A stretch of DNA of 64,000 nt from Methylobacterium frigidaeris (GCF_022179185.1 NZ_BPQJ01000031.1:1-64000), one strand, 5' to 3'. Counted from the stretch's first letter, positions 18,440 through 27,144 are shown. The notes: generated by a model from the letters alone, not told the origin. Made by a program: numbers and translations.

Positions 18440-18753
18440 CAGGCGTCCTCTTCCGCGTCCCGGTAATTCTCGTCGTCGTCTCCGAGGATCTCGTCGTCCG
18501 GATAGTCGAAATCGAGGTAGGGGAAGCGCTCCTCCCCTCGCTCGAGCAGCACTCGCCGGATCGCCGCATTCGCAGCGTTCGCTTCCGCCCCGCCGGTCAG
18601 TCCTGCACCGGGCTCGAAAGGGGCGACGACGAACAGCGACCGCTCGTCGGTCTGGTTGTAGCCCGGGCGCACCTCGACCCGCTCGTAGCCGGCTCCGGCA
18701 TAGTTGCGTGTCAGAATCTCGTCGGCGATCGTCGTGATCTCGTCCACGGTCAT
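18439..18753 (-). CDS. Small acidic protein, partner of the HEPN protein
   Basis: A 104-residue protein with a basic-to-neutral N half (EILTRNYAGAGYERVEVRPG) and a strongly acidic tail (DYPDDEILGDDDENYRDAEE). It has no recognised domain; it is not an MNT nucleotidyltransferase, the other usual HEPN partner. The central RVLLERGEERFPYLDFDY resembles a widespread small partner protein seen beside HEPN genes in alphaproteobacteria, as far as I recall. It lies 23 bases after pheS and overlaps the HEPN gene by one base. Antitoxin or nucleic-acid mimic is a guess. Confidence 0.7.
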   Translation of the reverse strand: MTVDEITTIADEILTRNYAGAGYERVEVRPGYNQTDERSLFVVAPFEPGAGLTGGAEANAANAAIRRVLLERGEERFPYLDFDYPDDEILGDDDENYRDAEEDA

Positions 18754-18776
18754 GGCGCGCCTCTCCGAAGCGTCTC

Positions 18777-19859
18777 TCAGCCGGTCAGGCCGCCGACCAG
18801 GCTCGGGATGTCGAGGGGCCGGAAGCCGTAATGCTCGAGCCAGCGCACGTCGGCCTCGAAGAACGGGCGCAGGTCCGGCATGCCGTATTTGAGCATCGCG
18901 ATCCGGTCGATGCCCATGCCCCAGGCGAAGCCCTGCACGGTGTCCGGGTCGAGGCCGCAATTGCGCAGCACGTTCGGGTGCACCATGCCGCAGCCGAGGA
19001 TCTCGAGCCAGTCGTCGCCCTCGCCGAAGCGGATCTCGCCGCCCTTGCGCGAGCACTGGATGTCGACCTCGGCCGAGGGCTCGGTGAAGGGGAAGAACGA
19101 CGGCCGGAAGCGCATCTTGACGCTGTCGACCTCGAAGAACGCCTTGCAGAACTCCTCCAGGATCCACTTCAAATGGGAGATGTTCGCCTGGCGGTCGATC
19201 ACCAGGCCCTCGACCTGGTGGAACATCGGGGTGTGGGTCTGGTCGGAATCGTGCCGGTAGGTGCGGCCGGGGCAGATCACCCGGATCGGCGGCTGGACCG
19301 ACCGCATCGTACGAACCTGGACCGGCGAGGTGTGGGTGCGCAGGAGCTTGCGCTTCCCGTCCCGGTCGGGCCGCAGGAAGAAGGTGTCGTGCATCTCCCG
19401 GGCCGGGTGGCCTTCGGGGAAGTTGAGCGCCGTGAAGTTCAGCTCGTCGGTCTCGACGTCCGGGCCTTCGGCGATCGAGAAGCCCATATCGCCGAAGATC
19501 GCCGTGATCTCGTCCATCACCTGGGTGATCGGGTGGATGCGCCCGCGCGTCTCCGGCCCCTCGCGCACCGGCAGGGTCACGTCGATCCGCTCGGCGGCGA
19601 GGCGCGCCGTCAGCGCCGCTTCCGCCAGGGTCTCGCGCCGGGACTGGATCGCGCCCTGGACCCGGTCGCGCAGGCCGTTGATCAACGGGCCCTGCTCCTT
19701 GCGCGCCTCGGGGCTCATGGTCCCTAAGGTCTTCAGCAGCTCGGAGACGGCGCCCTTCTTGCCGAGGGCCGCGACGCGCACGCCGTCGAGCGCCGCCTCG
19801 TCGGCGGCGTCGGCGACCTTGGCAAGGAGATCGGTTTCGAGGCTGGTGAGATCGGTCAT
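18777..19859 (-). CDS. pheS: Phenylalanyl-tRNA synthetase alpha subunit
   Basis: A 360-residue class II aminoacyl-tRNA synthetase catalytic subunit. The N-terminal coiled coil is followed by motif 1 (HPITQVMDEITAIFGDMGF), motif 2 (HDTFFLRP and YRHDSDQTHTPMFHQVEG) and motif 3 (GFAWGMGIDRIAMLKYG). It charges tRNA-Phe together with PheT. The start is MTDLTSLETDLLAKV. A hairpin with a T-run lies between rplT and this gene, so pheS expression may depend on read-through or its own promoter. Confidence 0.97.
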   Translation of the reverse strand: MTDLTSLETDLLAKVADAADEAALDGVRVAALGKKGAVSELLKTLGTMSPEARKEQGPLINGLRDRVQGAIQSRRETLAEAALTARLAAERIDVTLPVREGPETRGRIHPITQVMDEITAIFGDMGFSIAEGPDVETDELNFTALNFPEGHPAREMHDTFFLRPDRDGKRKLLRTHTSPVQVRTMRSVQPPIRVICPGRTYRHDSDQTHTPMFHQVEGLVIDRQANISHLKWILEEFCKAFFEVDSVKMRFRPSFFPFTEPSAEVDIQCSRKGGEIRFGEGDDWLEILGCGMVHPNVLRNCGLDPDTVQGFAWGMGIDRIAMLKYGMPDLRPFFEADVRWLEHYGFRPLDIPSLVGGLTG

Positions 19860-19945
19860 GGTCTGCTCAATCGGGGCTCGCGGATGCCCTGCAACGCGCC
19901 GCCCCGCTCCGTCAACCCGGGCGGCGGAAACGGTCGTCGCAACGC

Positions 19946-19969
19946 AAAACGGCCCGCGCGGGCGGGCCG
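19946..19969 (-). terminator. Intrinsic terminator between rplT and pheS
   Basis: Read on the minus strand, a GC stem (GGCCCGCC/GGCGGGCC type, 19950-19969) is followed by TTTT and a further T-containing run. It lies after the rplT stop and before the pheS start, so it would end the rpmI-rplT transcript or attenuate entry into pheS. No Phe-rich leader peptide was seen. Confidence 0.65.
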
Positions 19970-20030
19970 TGATGGGGCAGTCTCGACGGATCAGGCCCGC
20001 GTGAGGGTGCGGGCCCGAGGTGCCGGCGGC

Positions 20031-20408
20031 TTACGCCGCCTTGACGAGCTCGGCCGGCAGGGCCGACTTGGCCGTCTCGACCACGGCGACGAAGGCCGCC
20101 GGCTCGTGGATGGCGAGCTCCGACAGGGCCTTGCGGTCGACCTGCACGCCGGCCTTGGCCAGGCCGTCGATGAAGCGCGAGTAGGTCAGGCCGTGCGGGC
20201 GGACCGCGGCGTTGATGCGCTGGATCCACAGGGCGCGGAAGTTGCGCTTCTTGTTCTTACGATCGCGGTAGGCATATTGCATGCCCTTCTCGACCGCCTG
20301 CTTGGCGATCCGGATCGTGTTCTTGCGCCGGCCGTAATAGCCCTTGGCGGCCTTGAAAACCTTCTTGTGCTTGGCGTGGCTGGTCACGCCGCGCTTGACG
20401 CGGGCCAT
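20031..20408 (-). CDS. rplT: Large ribosomal subunit protein bL20
   Basis: A 125-residue 23S rRNA-binding protein. It starts MARVKRGVTSHAKHKKVFKA and has the long basic N-terminal tail and the globular segment LWIQRINAAVRPHGLTYSRF. Length is typical (about 118-130). It follows rpmI by 66 bases. In other bacteria L20 represses its own operon through the mRNA leader. Confidence 0.98.
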   Translation of the reverse strand: MARVKRGVTSHAKHKKVFKAAKGYYGRRKNTIRIAKQAVEKGMQYAYRDRKNKKRNFRALWIQRINAAVRPHGLTYSRFIDGLAKAGVQVDRKALSELAIHEPAAFVAVVETAKSALPAELVKAA

Positions 20409-20474
20409 GGTGATCTCCTGGGGGTTCTACGAAACAGAGTGCGGGACGAAGCGTCTTCTCGGCGAAGCCGGCTC

Positions 20475-20678
20475 TTACCGGGCGTTCGGCAGGAAGTACT
20501 TCTTCACGTTGGCGGCATCGCCCTCGAAGAGGGTGGTCGTGCCGCGCAGGTTGCGGATCTGCTTCGTGGTCCGCTTGATCATGCCGTGGCGCTTGCCGGC
20601 CTGGGCGTACATGACCTTGCCGGTCCCGGTGATCTTGAAGCGCTTCTTGGCGCCCGACTTGGTCTTCAGCTTGGGCAT
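20475..20678 (-). CDS. rpmI: Large ribosomal subunit protein bL35
   Basis: A 67-residue ribosomal protein starting [20 protein letters not shown], the bL35 signature, and ending FLPNAR. The start is set by family alignment; a longer in-frame start 13 codons upstream is not conserved. It is upstream of rplT in the usual order. infC, normally the gene before rpmI, lies about 4 kb away behind two carbohydrate genes. Confidence 0.97.
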
Positions 20679-20810
20679 TTTGCTCTCCTGACGCGAACTC
20701 CACCGGGGATCCGCCACGGGCGGGCCCCGACGATCGCGCTCGATCGAAGGTGTGGAGCGACACGAACCGCCACGGCAGCCCTCACGGCCGGGCGGTTCGG
20801 CGAGGCGCGC

Positions 20811-20839
20811 GCTATAGCAGGGACCGGGGCTTCACGCAA
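20811..20839 (-). promoter_or_regulatory. Candidate promoter of rpmI-rplT
   Basis: On the minus strand, TTGCGT (20834-20839) and TATAGC (20811-20816) are separated by 17 bases, a good sigma-70 spacing. It would give a leader of about 125 nt before rpmI. Found by eye only. Confidence 0.4.
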
Positions 20840-21027
20840 TCGTCGCATCGTCGGGCGCTGCACCCCTGTGTGAGACGGGAACGAACCGGCCCTCGCGGTA
20901 GCGTTGTGCAATGCACCGGAACCATAAGCGTGGGTGCGCGGTTTCGTTCATGTCCCGCTCAGGCCCCATCCTGCTTAGTCCCCGCCAACGTGAACCGCCC
21001 CCGTTTGGCGTCTCAGGAGAATCCGTC
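20840..21027. other. Divergent intergenic region rpmI / glycosyltransferase
   Basis: With the promoter just described this makes up about 350 bases without a gene (20679-21027). The only feature assigned here is the AGGAGA ribosome site at the right end for the glycosyltransferase. Short frames present are not conserved in any way I recognise. Confidence 0.35.
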
Positions 21028-22161
21028 GTGCGCATTGCCCAGGTAGCCCCTCTCGCGGAAGCCGTTCCGCCGAAGTTCTACGGCGGCACCGAGCGTGTCG
21101 TCTCGTGGCTCACCGAGGAGCTGGTCCGGCAGGGCCACGACGTCACGCTGTTCGCGAGCGGCGACTCGGAGACCAGCGCCAAGCTGGTCGCCTGCTGCCC
21201 GGAGGGGCTCCGGCTCGCCGGCATCCGCGACCACGTCGCCAGCCACCTCGCCATGCTCTATCATCTGCGCCGGCGGGCGGACGAGTTCGACGTCATCCAC
21301 TTCCACATCGACCTCCTGCAGTACCCGCTGTTCGAGGACCTGAACCATAAGTGCGTCACCACCCTGCACGGGCGGCTCGACGTGCCGGACTTCATGCCGG
21401 TCTACCGCACCTTCACGGGCATGCCCCTGGTGTCGATCTCCGACCACCAGCGCGGCCCGATGCCCGAGAACGCCAACTGGCTCGAGACCATCCATCACGG
21501 CCTGCCGGCGGAGAATTGCCGTTTTTCGGCCACCTCGAAGGACGGCGGCTATCTCGCCTTCCTCGGCCGTATCTCGCCCGAGAAGCGTCCCGACCGGGCG
21601 ATCGAGATCGCCAAGGCCTCGGGCGTGAAGCTCAAGATCGCCGCCAAGGTCGACAAGGCGGACCAGGAATACTGGGACGAGGTCATCGAGCCGATGACCC
21701 ACCACCCGCTGGTCGAGTATATCGGCGAGATCAACGAGGACCAGAAGCACGAATTCCTCGGCAATGCCCTGGCGCTGGCCTTCCCGATCGACTGGCCGGA
21801 GCCCTTCGGCCTGGTGATGATCGAGGCGATGTCGGCCGGCACCCCGGTGATCGCGTGGCGCAACGGATCCGTGCCGGAGGTCATCAAGGACGGCGTCTCG
21901 GGCGTCGTGGTCGACTCGATGGAGGAGGCCATCGCGGCGGTCGAGACCTGCAAGGCGATGAGCCGCGAGGGCGTGCGCCGCTACTTCGAGACCCGCTTCA
22001 CCGCGAGCGTCATGGCCCGCTCCTACGTCGCCGCCTACGAGTCGCTGCTCGCGGGCGACATGGACGCGATCAAGATCCCGGGCCTGACCATCGGCGCCCC
22101 CGCCGCCCTCAACGGTGCGGCCAATGGTGCCACGGTGCGCCCGGTGCTCCGGGCGGTCTGA
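21028..22161 (+). CDS. Glycosyltransferase family 4
   Basis: A 377-residue GT-B glycosyltransferase. The N-terminal VAPLAEAVPPKFYGGTERVV carries the donor-loop glycines, and the C-terminal domain has the E-x7-E motif in EPFGLVMIEAMSAGTPVIAW. The start is GTG 21028 because AGGAGA precedes it by eight bases; the open frame upstream is not family-like. It is followed by a terminator and then a glycogen-debranching-type gene on the same strand. The two probably act on a glucan or trehalose-type storage sugar, which is inferred only from the neighbour. Confidence 0.88.
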   Translation: MRIAQVAPLAEAVPPKFYGGTERVVSWLTEELVRQGHDVTLFASGDSETSAKLVACCPEGLRLAGIRDHVASHLAMLYHLRRRADEFDVIHFHIDLLQYPLFEDLNHKCVTTLHGRLDVPDFMPVYRTFTGMPLVSISDHQRGPMPENANWLETIHHGLPAENCRFSATSKDGGYLAFLGRISPEKRPDRAIEIAKASGVKLKIAAKVDKADQEYWDEVIEPMTHHPLVEYIGEINEDQKHEFLGNALALAFPIDWPEPFGLVMIEAMSAGTPVIAWRNGSVPEVIKDGVSGVVVDSMEEAIAAVETCKAMSREGVRRYFETRFTASVMARSYVAAYESLLAGDMDAIKIPGLTIGAPAALNGAANGATVRPVLRAV

Positions 22162-22189
22162 CCCACCTTTCTAGCCGTCGATGACGACG

Positions 22190-22226
22190 AGGCCCGGTTC
22201 CCGCGAGGGGGCCGGGCCTTTTTCTT
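22190..22226 (+). terminator. Intrinsic terminator of the glycosyltransferase gene
   Basis: Stem AGGCCCGG (22190-22197) with CCGGGCCT (22212-22219), an inner loop that can pair further, then a T-run at 22219-22223. It lies 28 bases after the stop codon. Confidence 0.85.
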
Positions 22227-22242
22227 GGGCTTAGTTTCTTGC

Positions 22243-22274
22243 GCGCGGCTTCTTGGGCGCGGCTTCTTGGGCGC
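22243..22274. repeat. 14-bp tandem duplication
   Basis: Two adjacent copies of GCGCGGCTTCTTGG (22243-22256 and 22257-22270) followed by a partial third. The rest of the 312-base gap between the terminator and the debranching gene shows nothing else apart from the AGGAG ribosome site at 22462. Confidence 0.7.
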
Positions 22275-22473
22275 AGCGCGGATCGAAACACCGCCCGCCT
22301 CCCCCTGGCGCCCGCCGCATGATGGCCCACATTCGCTCTAGCGTGGGACGCCAACCCGCGAATCGCCGCGGGTCACGCCTCCCGCTGCCGCCCGGACGCC
22401 CGTCCGGAGCCCCGAGATCTCGCCCCCGATCCCCGCGACGCCTCGCGAAGCGAATGCCCTTAGGAGTGAAGCC

Positions 22474-24744
22474 GTGCCGATGGTCGCGACCGCCCCCGAC
22501 GACGAGACGCTGCCGCAATACCACATCGAGGCACAGACCTCGCTGGTCGAGCGCCAGTTGCGCTCGCTTAAGCACGGCGATGCCTTCGCGGTGCTCGACA
22601 GCTACGGCGATATCGGCGTCTTCCCGGGGCCCGAGGGACTGTACTTCCAGGACACGCGCTTCCTGTCGCGCCTGGAGCTGACCGTCGAGGGCCAGCGGCC
22701 GATGCTGCTCGGCTCGGTGGTGCAGGACGACAACGGCGCCCTCTCTGTCGACTTGACGACGCCGGACATCCGGCTGGACGCCGGCGACGAGACCAGCATC
22801 CCGCGCGAGATCATCGCGCTTGAGCGGACCAAGTTCCTGTTCCGCGGCACCTGCTACGACCGGATCGGCCTGCGCAACTACGACACCAAGCCGCGCCATC
22901 TGCGCGTGACCTTGAGCTTCGACGCCGATTTCCGCGACCTGTTCGAGGTACGCGGCAGCGACCGGGCCCATCGGGGCAAGCGCAGCGTCGAGGTGACGGG
23001 CGCCAACGAGGTGACGTTCACCTATGACGGGCTCGACGAGCGCCGCCGCACCACCCGCCTGCGCTTCGGCCCCAGGCCCGCGCGGCTCGAGGCGAACAGG
23101 GCCGAGTTCGAGGTCCGGCTCGCCCCCGGCGGGCGCGCCTCGATCTTCGTGCGGGCGATCTGCGACACGGTCGATCTCGGCCGCGAGGGTATGGCCGCGG
23201 TCGGCAGCGCCCTGCCCTTCACCCACGCCGCCTATCCGAGCCCGCGCCGCGAGGACGGCCACCCGAAGGGCGAGGGCATGACCTTCGCGCTCGCCTACCG
23301 CGACGCGCGCCGTGACCTGCGCAAGGCCACCGCCAACATCACCACCATCGAGAGCTCGAACGACCAGTTCAACGAGGCCGCCTGCCGCTCCACGGCCGAC
23401 CTCTACATGCTGCTCAGTCGCACGCCGAACGGCGTCTACCCCTATGCGGGCATCCCCTGGTACAGCACGGTCTTCGGCCGCGACGGCATCATCACCGCCA
23501 TGATGACGCTGTGGATCGATCCCGAGATCGCCAAGGGCGTGCTGCGCCACCTCGCGGCGACCCAGGCAACCACCGTCGATCCGGCCGCCGACGCCCAGCC
23601 CGGCAAGGTCCTGCACGAGACCCGCAACGGCGAGATGGCGATCCTCGGCGAGGTGCCGTTCCGGCTCTATTACGGCACGATCGACGCCACGCCGCTCTTC
23701 GTGATGCTGGCGGGACAGTATTACGAGCAGACCGGCGACGAGGCGACCATCCGGGCGATCTGGCCCAACATCCTGGCCGCCCTGAAGTGGATCGACGAGT
23801 ACGGCGACCGGGACAAGGACGGCTTCGTCGAGTACGCCCGCGAGACCGAGAAGGGCTTGGCCAACCAGGGCTGGAAGGACAGCCACGATTCGATCTTCCA
23901 CGCCGACGGCCGGATGGCGCAGGGGCCGATCGCGCTCTGCGAGGTGCAGGGCTACGTCTACGCCGGCAAGAAGAGCGCCGCGAAACTTGCCGCCCTCATG
24001 GGCGACGATGGTCTGTCCGAGCGGCTGAAGGGCGAGGCCGAGCGGTTGCGCCAGGCGTTCGACGAGAAGTTCTATCTCCCCGAACTCGGCACCTACGCCC
24101 TCGCCCTCGACGGCGAGAAGCGCCCTTGCGCCGTGCGCTCCTCGAATGCCGGCCACGCGCTGTTCACCGGCATCGCCTATCCGGAGCGCGCCGAGAGCGT
24201 CGCTGCGGCGCTGATGTCGAAGGACGGGTTCAACGGCTGGGGCGTGCGCACCATCGCCAGCGGCGAGGCGCGCTACAACCCGATGTCGTACCATAACGGC
24301 TCGATCTGGCCGCACGACAACGCGCTGATCGCCTTGGGCCTCGCCCGCTACGGCCTGAAGGCGGAGGCCGCGCGGGTGTTCGAGGGCCAGCACGGCGCCT
24401 CGCTCTACCAGGAAGGACGGCGGCTGCCGGAACTCTTCTGCGGCTTCATCCAGCGCAAGCAGCGCGGGCCGACGAACTATCCGGTGGCATGCAGCCCGCA
24501 GGCCTGGGCAGCGGCGGCGCCCTTCGCGTTCCTGGCCGCCTGCCTCGGGCTTGAGTTGCGCCACGACCGCAACCGGATCCGTTTCCGCGAGCCGATCCTG
24601 CCGACTTTCCTCGACGACGTGCTGATCCGCAACCTGAAGCTCGGCGACAGCCGCGTCGACCTGCTGATCCATCGCCACGGCAGCGACGTGACGGTGAACG
24701 TGGTGCGCCGGACCGGCGACGCGCAGGTCGTTCTGCTGAAGTAG
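22474..24744 (+). CDS. Amylo-alpha-1,6-glucosidase / glycogen-debranching-like protein
   Basis: A 756-residue protein. The N-terminal beta-rich domain (about 25-240, with GDIGVFPGPEGLYFQDTRFL) matches the bacterial debranching N-terminal domain. The C-terminal (alpha/alpha)6 barrel (about 290-750) includes PWYSTVFGRDGIITAMMTLW, NQGWKDSHDS and YHNGSIWPHDNALIA, with acidic residues suitable for an inverting glycosidase. The probable role is trimming alpha-1,6 branches in glycogen-like glucans. GTG 22474 is the start, seven bases after AGGAG; ATG 22480 is the alternative. It is cytosolic, with no signal peptide. Confidence 0.88.
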   Translation: MPMVATAPDDETLPQYHIEAQTSLVERQLRSLKHGDAFAVLDSYGDIGVFPGPEGLYFQDTRFLSRLELTVEGQRPMLLGSVVQDDNGALSVDLTTPDIRLDAGDETSIPREIIALERTKFLFRGTCYDRIGLRNYDTKPRHLRVTLSFDADFRDLFEVRGSDRAHRGKRSVEVTGANEVTFTYDGLDERRRTTRLRFGPRPARLEANRAEFEVRLAPGGRASIFVRAICDTVDLGREGMAAVGSALPFTHAAYPSPRREDGHPKGEGMTFALAYRDARRDLRKATANITTIESSNDQFNEAACRSTADLYMLLSRTPNGVYPYAGIPWYSTVFGRDGIITAMMTLWIDPEIAKGVLRHLAATQATTVDPAADAQPGKVLHETRNGEMAILGEVPFRLYYGTIDATPLFVMLAGQYYEQTGDEATIRAIWPNILAALKWIDEYGDRDKDGFVEYARETEKGLANQGWKDSHDSIFHADGRMAQGPIALCEVQGYVYAGKKSAAKLAALMGDDGLSERLKGEAERLRQAFDEKFYLPELGTYALALDGEKRPCAVRSSNAGHALFTGIAYPERAESVAAALMSKDGFNGWGVRTIASGEARYNPMSYHNGSIWPHDNALIALGLARYGLKAEAARVFEGQHGASLYQEGRRLPELFCGFIQRKQRGPTNYPVACSPQAWAAAAPFAFLAACLGLELRHDRNRIRFREPILPTFLDDVLIRNLKLGDSRVDLLIHRHGSDVTVNVVRRTGDAQVVLLK

Positions 24745-24753
24745 ACAAGCGAT

Positions 24754-24774
24754 GGGCCGGGACATGCCCGGCCC
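24754..24774 (+). terminator. Terminator-like hairpin after the debranching gene
   Basis: A perfect 8-bp stem GGGCCGGG/CCCGGCCC with loop ACATG, nine bases after the stop. Only two T residues follow, so termination may be weak. Confidence 0.5.
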
Positions 24775-24787
24775 TTCGATGCTCCCC

Positions 24788-24813
24788 GCGCGGGTTTTTT
24801 AAGAAGCCCGCGC
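24788..24813. terminator. Hairpin with T6/A-rich loop between convergent genes
   Basis: Arms GCGCGGG (24788-24794) and CCCGCGC (24807-24813) flank TTTTTTAAGAAG. It lies between the converging debranching gene and infC and could end transcription from either side. Unusually, the T-run is in the loop rather than after the stem. Confidence 0.5.
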
Positions 24814-24874
24814 CCGGAGCGCTCCGTGATCCATCCCGCGCTGCTAAAGAAACGCGGAGAAGGCGCCGTGCGGT

Positions 24875-25417
24875 TTAGCGCGGCGCTAGGATCATGATCA
24901 TCTGGCGGCCTTCGAGCTGCGGCTCGCTCTCCACCTTGGCGACTTCCTGCGTCTCGGCCTTGACGCGCTCGAGCAGGCGCAGACCCAGATCCTGGTGCGC
25001 CATCTCGCGACCGCGGAAGCGGAGCGTCACCTTGACCTTGTCGCCTTCCTCGAAGAACCGCTGCACGGCCTTCATCTTGACTTCGTAGTCGTGCTTGTCG
25101 ATGCCGGGCCGGAGCTTGATCTCCTTGACCTCGACGGTCTTCTGCCGCTTGCGCGCCTCGGCCTGCTTCTTCTGCTCGTTGAAGCGGAAGCGGCCATAGT
25201 CGAGAAGCTTGCAGACCGGAGGCACGGAGTTCGGCGCGATCTCGACGAGGTCGAGGCCCGCCTCTTCGGCGACCTGCAGCGCTTCGAAGAAGCCCATGAC
25301 ACCGCGGTTCTGGCCGGTATCGTCGATGAGCTGCACCTCGCGGACGCCGCGGATGTCCCGGTTGGCGCGCGGCCCGTCTTTCTGCGGGGCCGGCATGGCT
25401 CTCATAGGTCTGCGAAT
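24875..25417 (-). CDS. infC: Translation initiation factor IF-3, with ATT start
   Basis: A 180-residue factor that binds 30S subunits and checks the start codon and initiator tRNA. The N domain has DIRGVREVQLIDDTGQNRG, the linker is EQKKQAEARKRQKTVEVKEI, and the C domain runs to the end (GRQMIMILAPR). The start is placed at ATT 25417, giving MRRPMRAMPAPQKDGPR as in other alphaproteobacteria. A strong GAGGAG site lies nine bases before it and no ATG fits. Use of ATT is the known means by which IF-3 represses its own synthesis. Upstream, TTGACA lies at 25544-25549 on this strand, but I could not find a convincing -10. Confidence 0.93.
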   Translation of the reverse strand: MRRPMRAMPAPQKDGPRANRDIRGVREVQLIDDTGQNRGVMGFFEALQVAEEAGLDLVEIAPNSVPPVCKLLDYGRFRFNEQKKQAEARKRQKTVEVKEIKLRPGIDKHDYEVKMKAVQRFFEEGDKVKVTLRFRGREMAHQDLGLRLLERVKAETQEVAKVESEPQLEGRQMIMILAPR

Positions 25418-25643
25418 GGCTTCATTCTCCTCAATCACGTCGTCCGGCGGCGGCCCGCCGACCGCGCCCGTTCCGGACCGGTCCCGAACCACCGCGCGGG
25501 CATACTCGGGTGTACGCTAGCACCTTGGCGAGATCGCCCGATTTGTCAACTCACGGATGCGGGACTTGGTTGCCGGATGCCCAAACGGTGGGCAACCAAA
25601 CATCGCCGAAGTCTTGACCTGGGCGGGGCCGCCATATCCCCGT

Positions 25644-26876
25644 TCAGGCCCCCTCCCTTGCGGGATCCGCGCCGAGCAGTTCGGCATAGACCGCCAGGGT
25701 GTCGGCGAGCATCAGCTCGAGGGAGAAGTGCGTCTCGACGTGGCGGCGGGCGCGGCGCACCAGGGCGTCGCGGGCGCTGGCACCGAGCTGCAACGCCTCC
25801 GCGACGGCGCCGGCCAGCGCCTGCGGGTCGCCGGCGGGGACGCGCCAGCCGGTGCGCTCGTGCGCCGGCACCTCCGGCGGGGCGAGCACCGTCTCGGGCA
25901 CGGCGCCGAGATCCGAGACCACGACCGGGGTGCCGAGGGCCTGGGCCTCGACCGCGGAGCGGCCGAAGGCCTCGGGCTCGGTCGAGGGCACCGCCACCAC
26001 CGAGGCCGCCCGGTAGGCCGCCGGCATGTCGCTGCAATGGCCGACGCGCTTCACCTGGTCCGCTAGGCCGTGGGCGGCGATCATCGCGTCGATTTCGCGC
26101 ACATAAGCGTTGCGCCCCTGCGGATCGCCCGCCAGCACCACCGTGAACTCGGCGAGGCCCTGCGCGCGCAGCGCGGCAGCCGCCTCGATCAGCACCCGGT
26201 GGCCCTTCCATGGGGTGAGGCGGGCGGCGAGCAGCACCACCCGCTCGTGCGGAGCGACGCCCCAGGCCCGGCGCAGGGCCTCGACCCGCTGCGGCGCGAC
26301 CTGGGCGGGCGCGAAGGCGGCGAGATCGGTGCCGCGGTGGATCACCCGCACCCGGTTCCCGGCGACCTGCGGGAAGAGGCGCCGGATCGCGTCGGCGGTG
26401 AAGTGCGAGTTGGCGATCACCACGTCGCCGCGGGCCATCACCGAATTGTACAGGAGCTTGGCCGGCGAGCGGCCGGCATAGCTGCCGTGATAGGTGGTGA
26501 CGAAGGGGACGCGCAGCCGCCGCGCCGCGCCGAGGGCCACCCAGGCCGGGGCGCGCGAGCGGGCATGGATCAGGTCGACCCGCTCCGACCGGCAGATCCG
26601 CATCAGCCGCCCGACATTGAGCGCCATGGCGAAGGGGTTCTTGGCACGCGCCGGGAACGGCACCCAGGCGCCGCCCTTGGCCTGCAACTCGCCGACGAGG
26701 CGCCCGCCCTCGGTGGCGACGAGCGCCCGGGCGCCCGCGGCGGCGAGGGCGGCCGCCACGTCGACGGCGGTGCGCTCGGCGCCGCCGGCGTCGAGTTCCG
26801 GGATGATCTGCAGAACGGTGCGGCCCGCCAGCGGATGGCTCGCGGCCGGGAACGGCGTAGCCTGGCTCGACGGCAT
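25644..26876 (-). CDS. Glycosyltransferase family 4
   Basis: A 410-residue GT-B glycosyltransferase. The N-terminal donor-loop segment is LQIIPELDAGGAERTAVDVA (about 21-40), and the C-terminal motif TEPEAFGRSAVEAQALGTPVVV gives the E-x7-E pair. The HARSRAPAWVALGA segment is typical of lipopolysaccharide or exopolysaccharide transferases. It starts MPSSQATPFP, with no signal peptide. It stands alone, so acceptor and donor are unknown; envelope polysaccharide assembly is the general expectation. Confidence 0.87.
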   Translation of the reverse strand: MPSSQATPFPAASHPLAGRTVLQIIPELDAGGAERTAVDVAAALAAAGARALVATEGGRLVGELQAKGGAWVPFPARAKNPFAMALNVGRLMRICRSERVDLIHARSRAPAWVALGAARRLRVPFVTTYHGSYAGRSPAKLLYNSVMARGDVVIANSHFTADAIRRLFPQVAGNRVRVIHRGTDLAAFAPAQVAPQRVEALRRAWGVAPHERVVLLAARLTPWKGHRVLIEAAAALRAQGLAEFTVVLAGDPQGRNAYVREIDAMIAAHGLADQVKRVGHCSDMPAAYRAASVVAVPSTEPEAFGRSAVEAQALGTPVVVSDLGAVPETVLAPPEVPAHERTGWRVPAGDPQALAGAVAEALQLGASARDALVRRARRHVETHFSLELMLADTLAVYAELLGADPAREGA

Positions 26877-27144
26877 GGGACTCCGGGTCAGTGTTCTGAT
26901 CGCAGCACTCGCGGCGTGACGGTGCCCGCTCCGCGCAGGAATCGACAGCAGGAATCAACGAATGGCCGGTGGGTGCCGGCCGGATCTCGCATATGGTCGC
27001 CGGCCGCCGCCGGTGTAGAAGCCGGCCGTCGCGGTCCACTTACGGACGATGCATCAAGGTCGCGCGGCCTTGTTGCGGATCGGTAAACCTTGGGCGCCGG
27101 CCGCCCGCGACCAGGGTTGCACACGGAATAACGGGGATAACGTC

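Noticed and set aside
19860..20030. Phe leader-peptide attenuator before pheS
   Set aside because: A terminator hairpin is present but no short frame rich in Phe codons was found.
22243..22274. Possible CRISPR-like repeat
   Set aside because: Only two adjacent 14-base units with no spacers; a simple tandem duplication.
22231..24765. An 844-codon open frame antisense to the debranching gene
   Set aside because: The plus strand carries the debranching domains with conserved motifs; the antisense product matches nothing.
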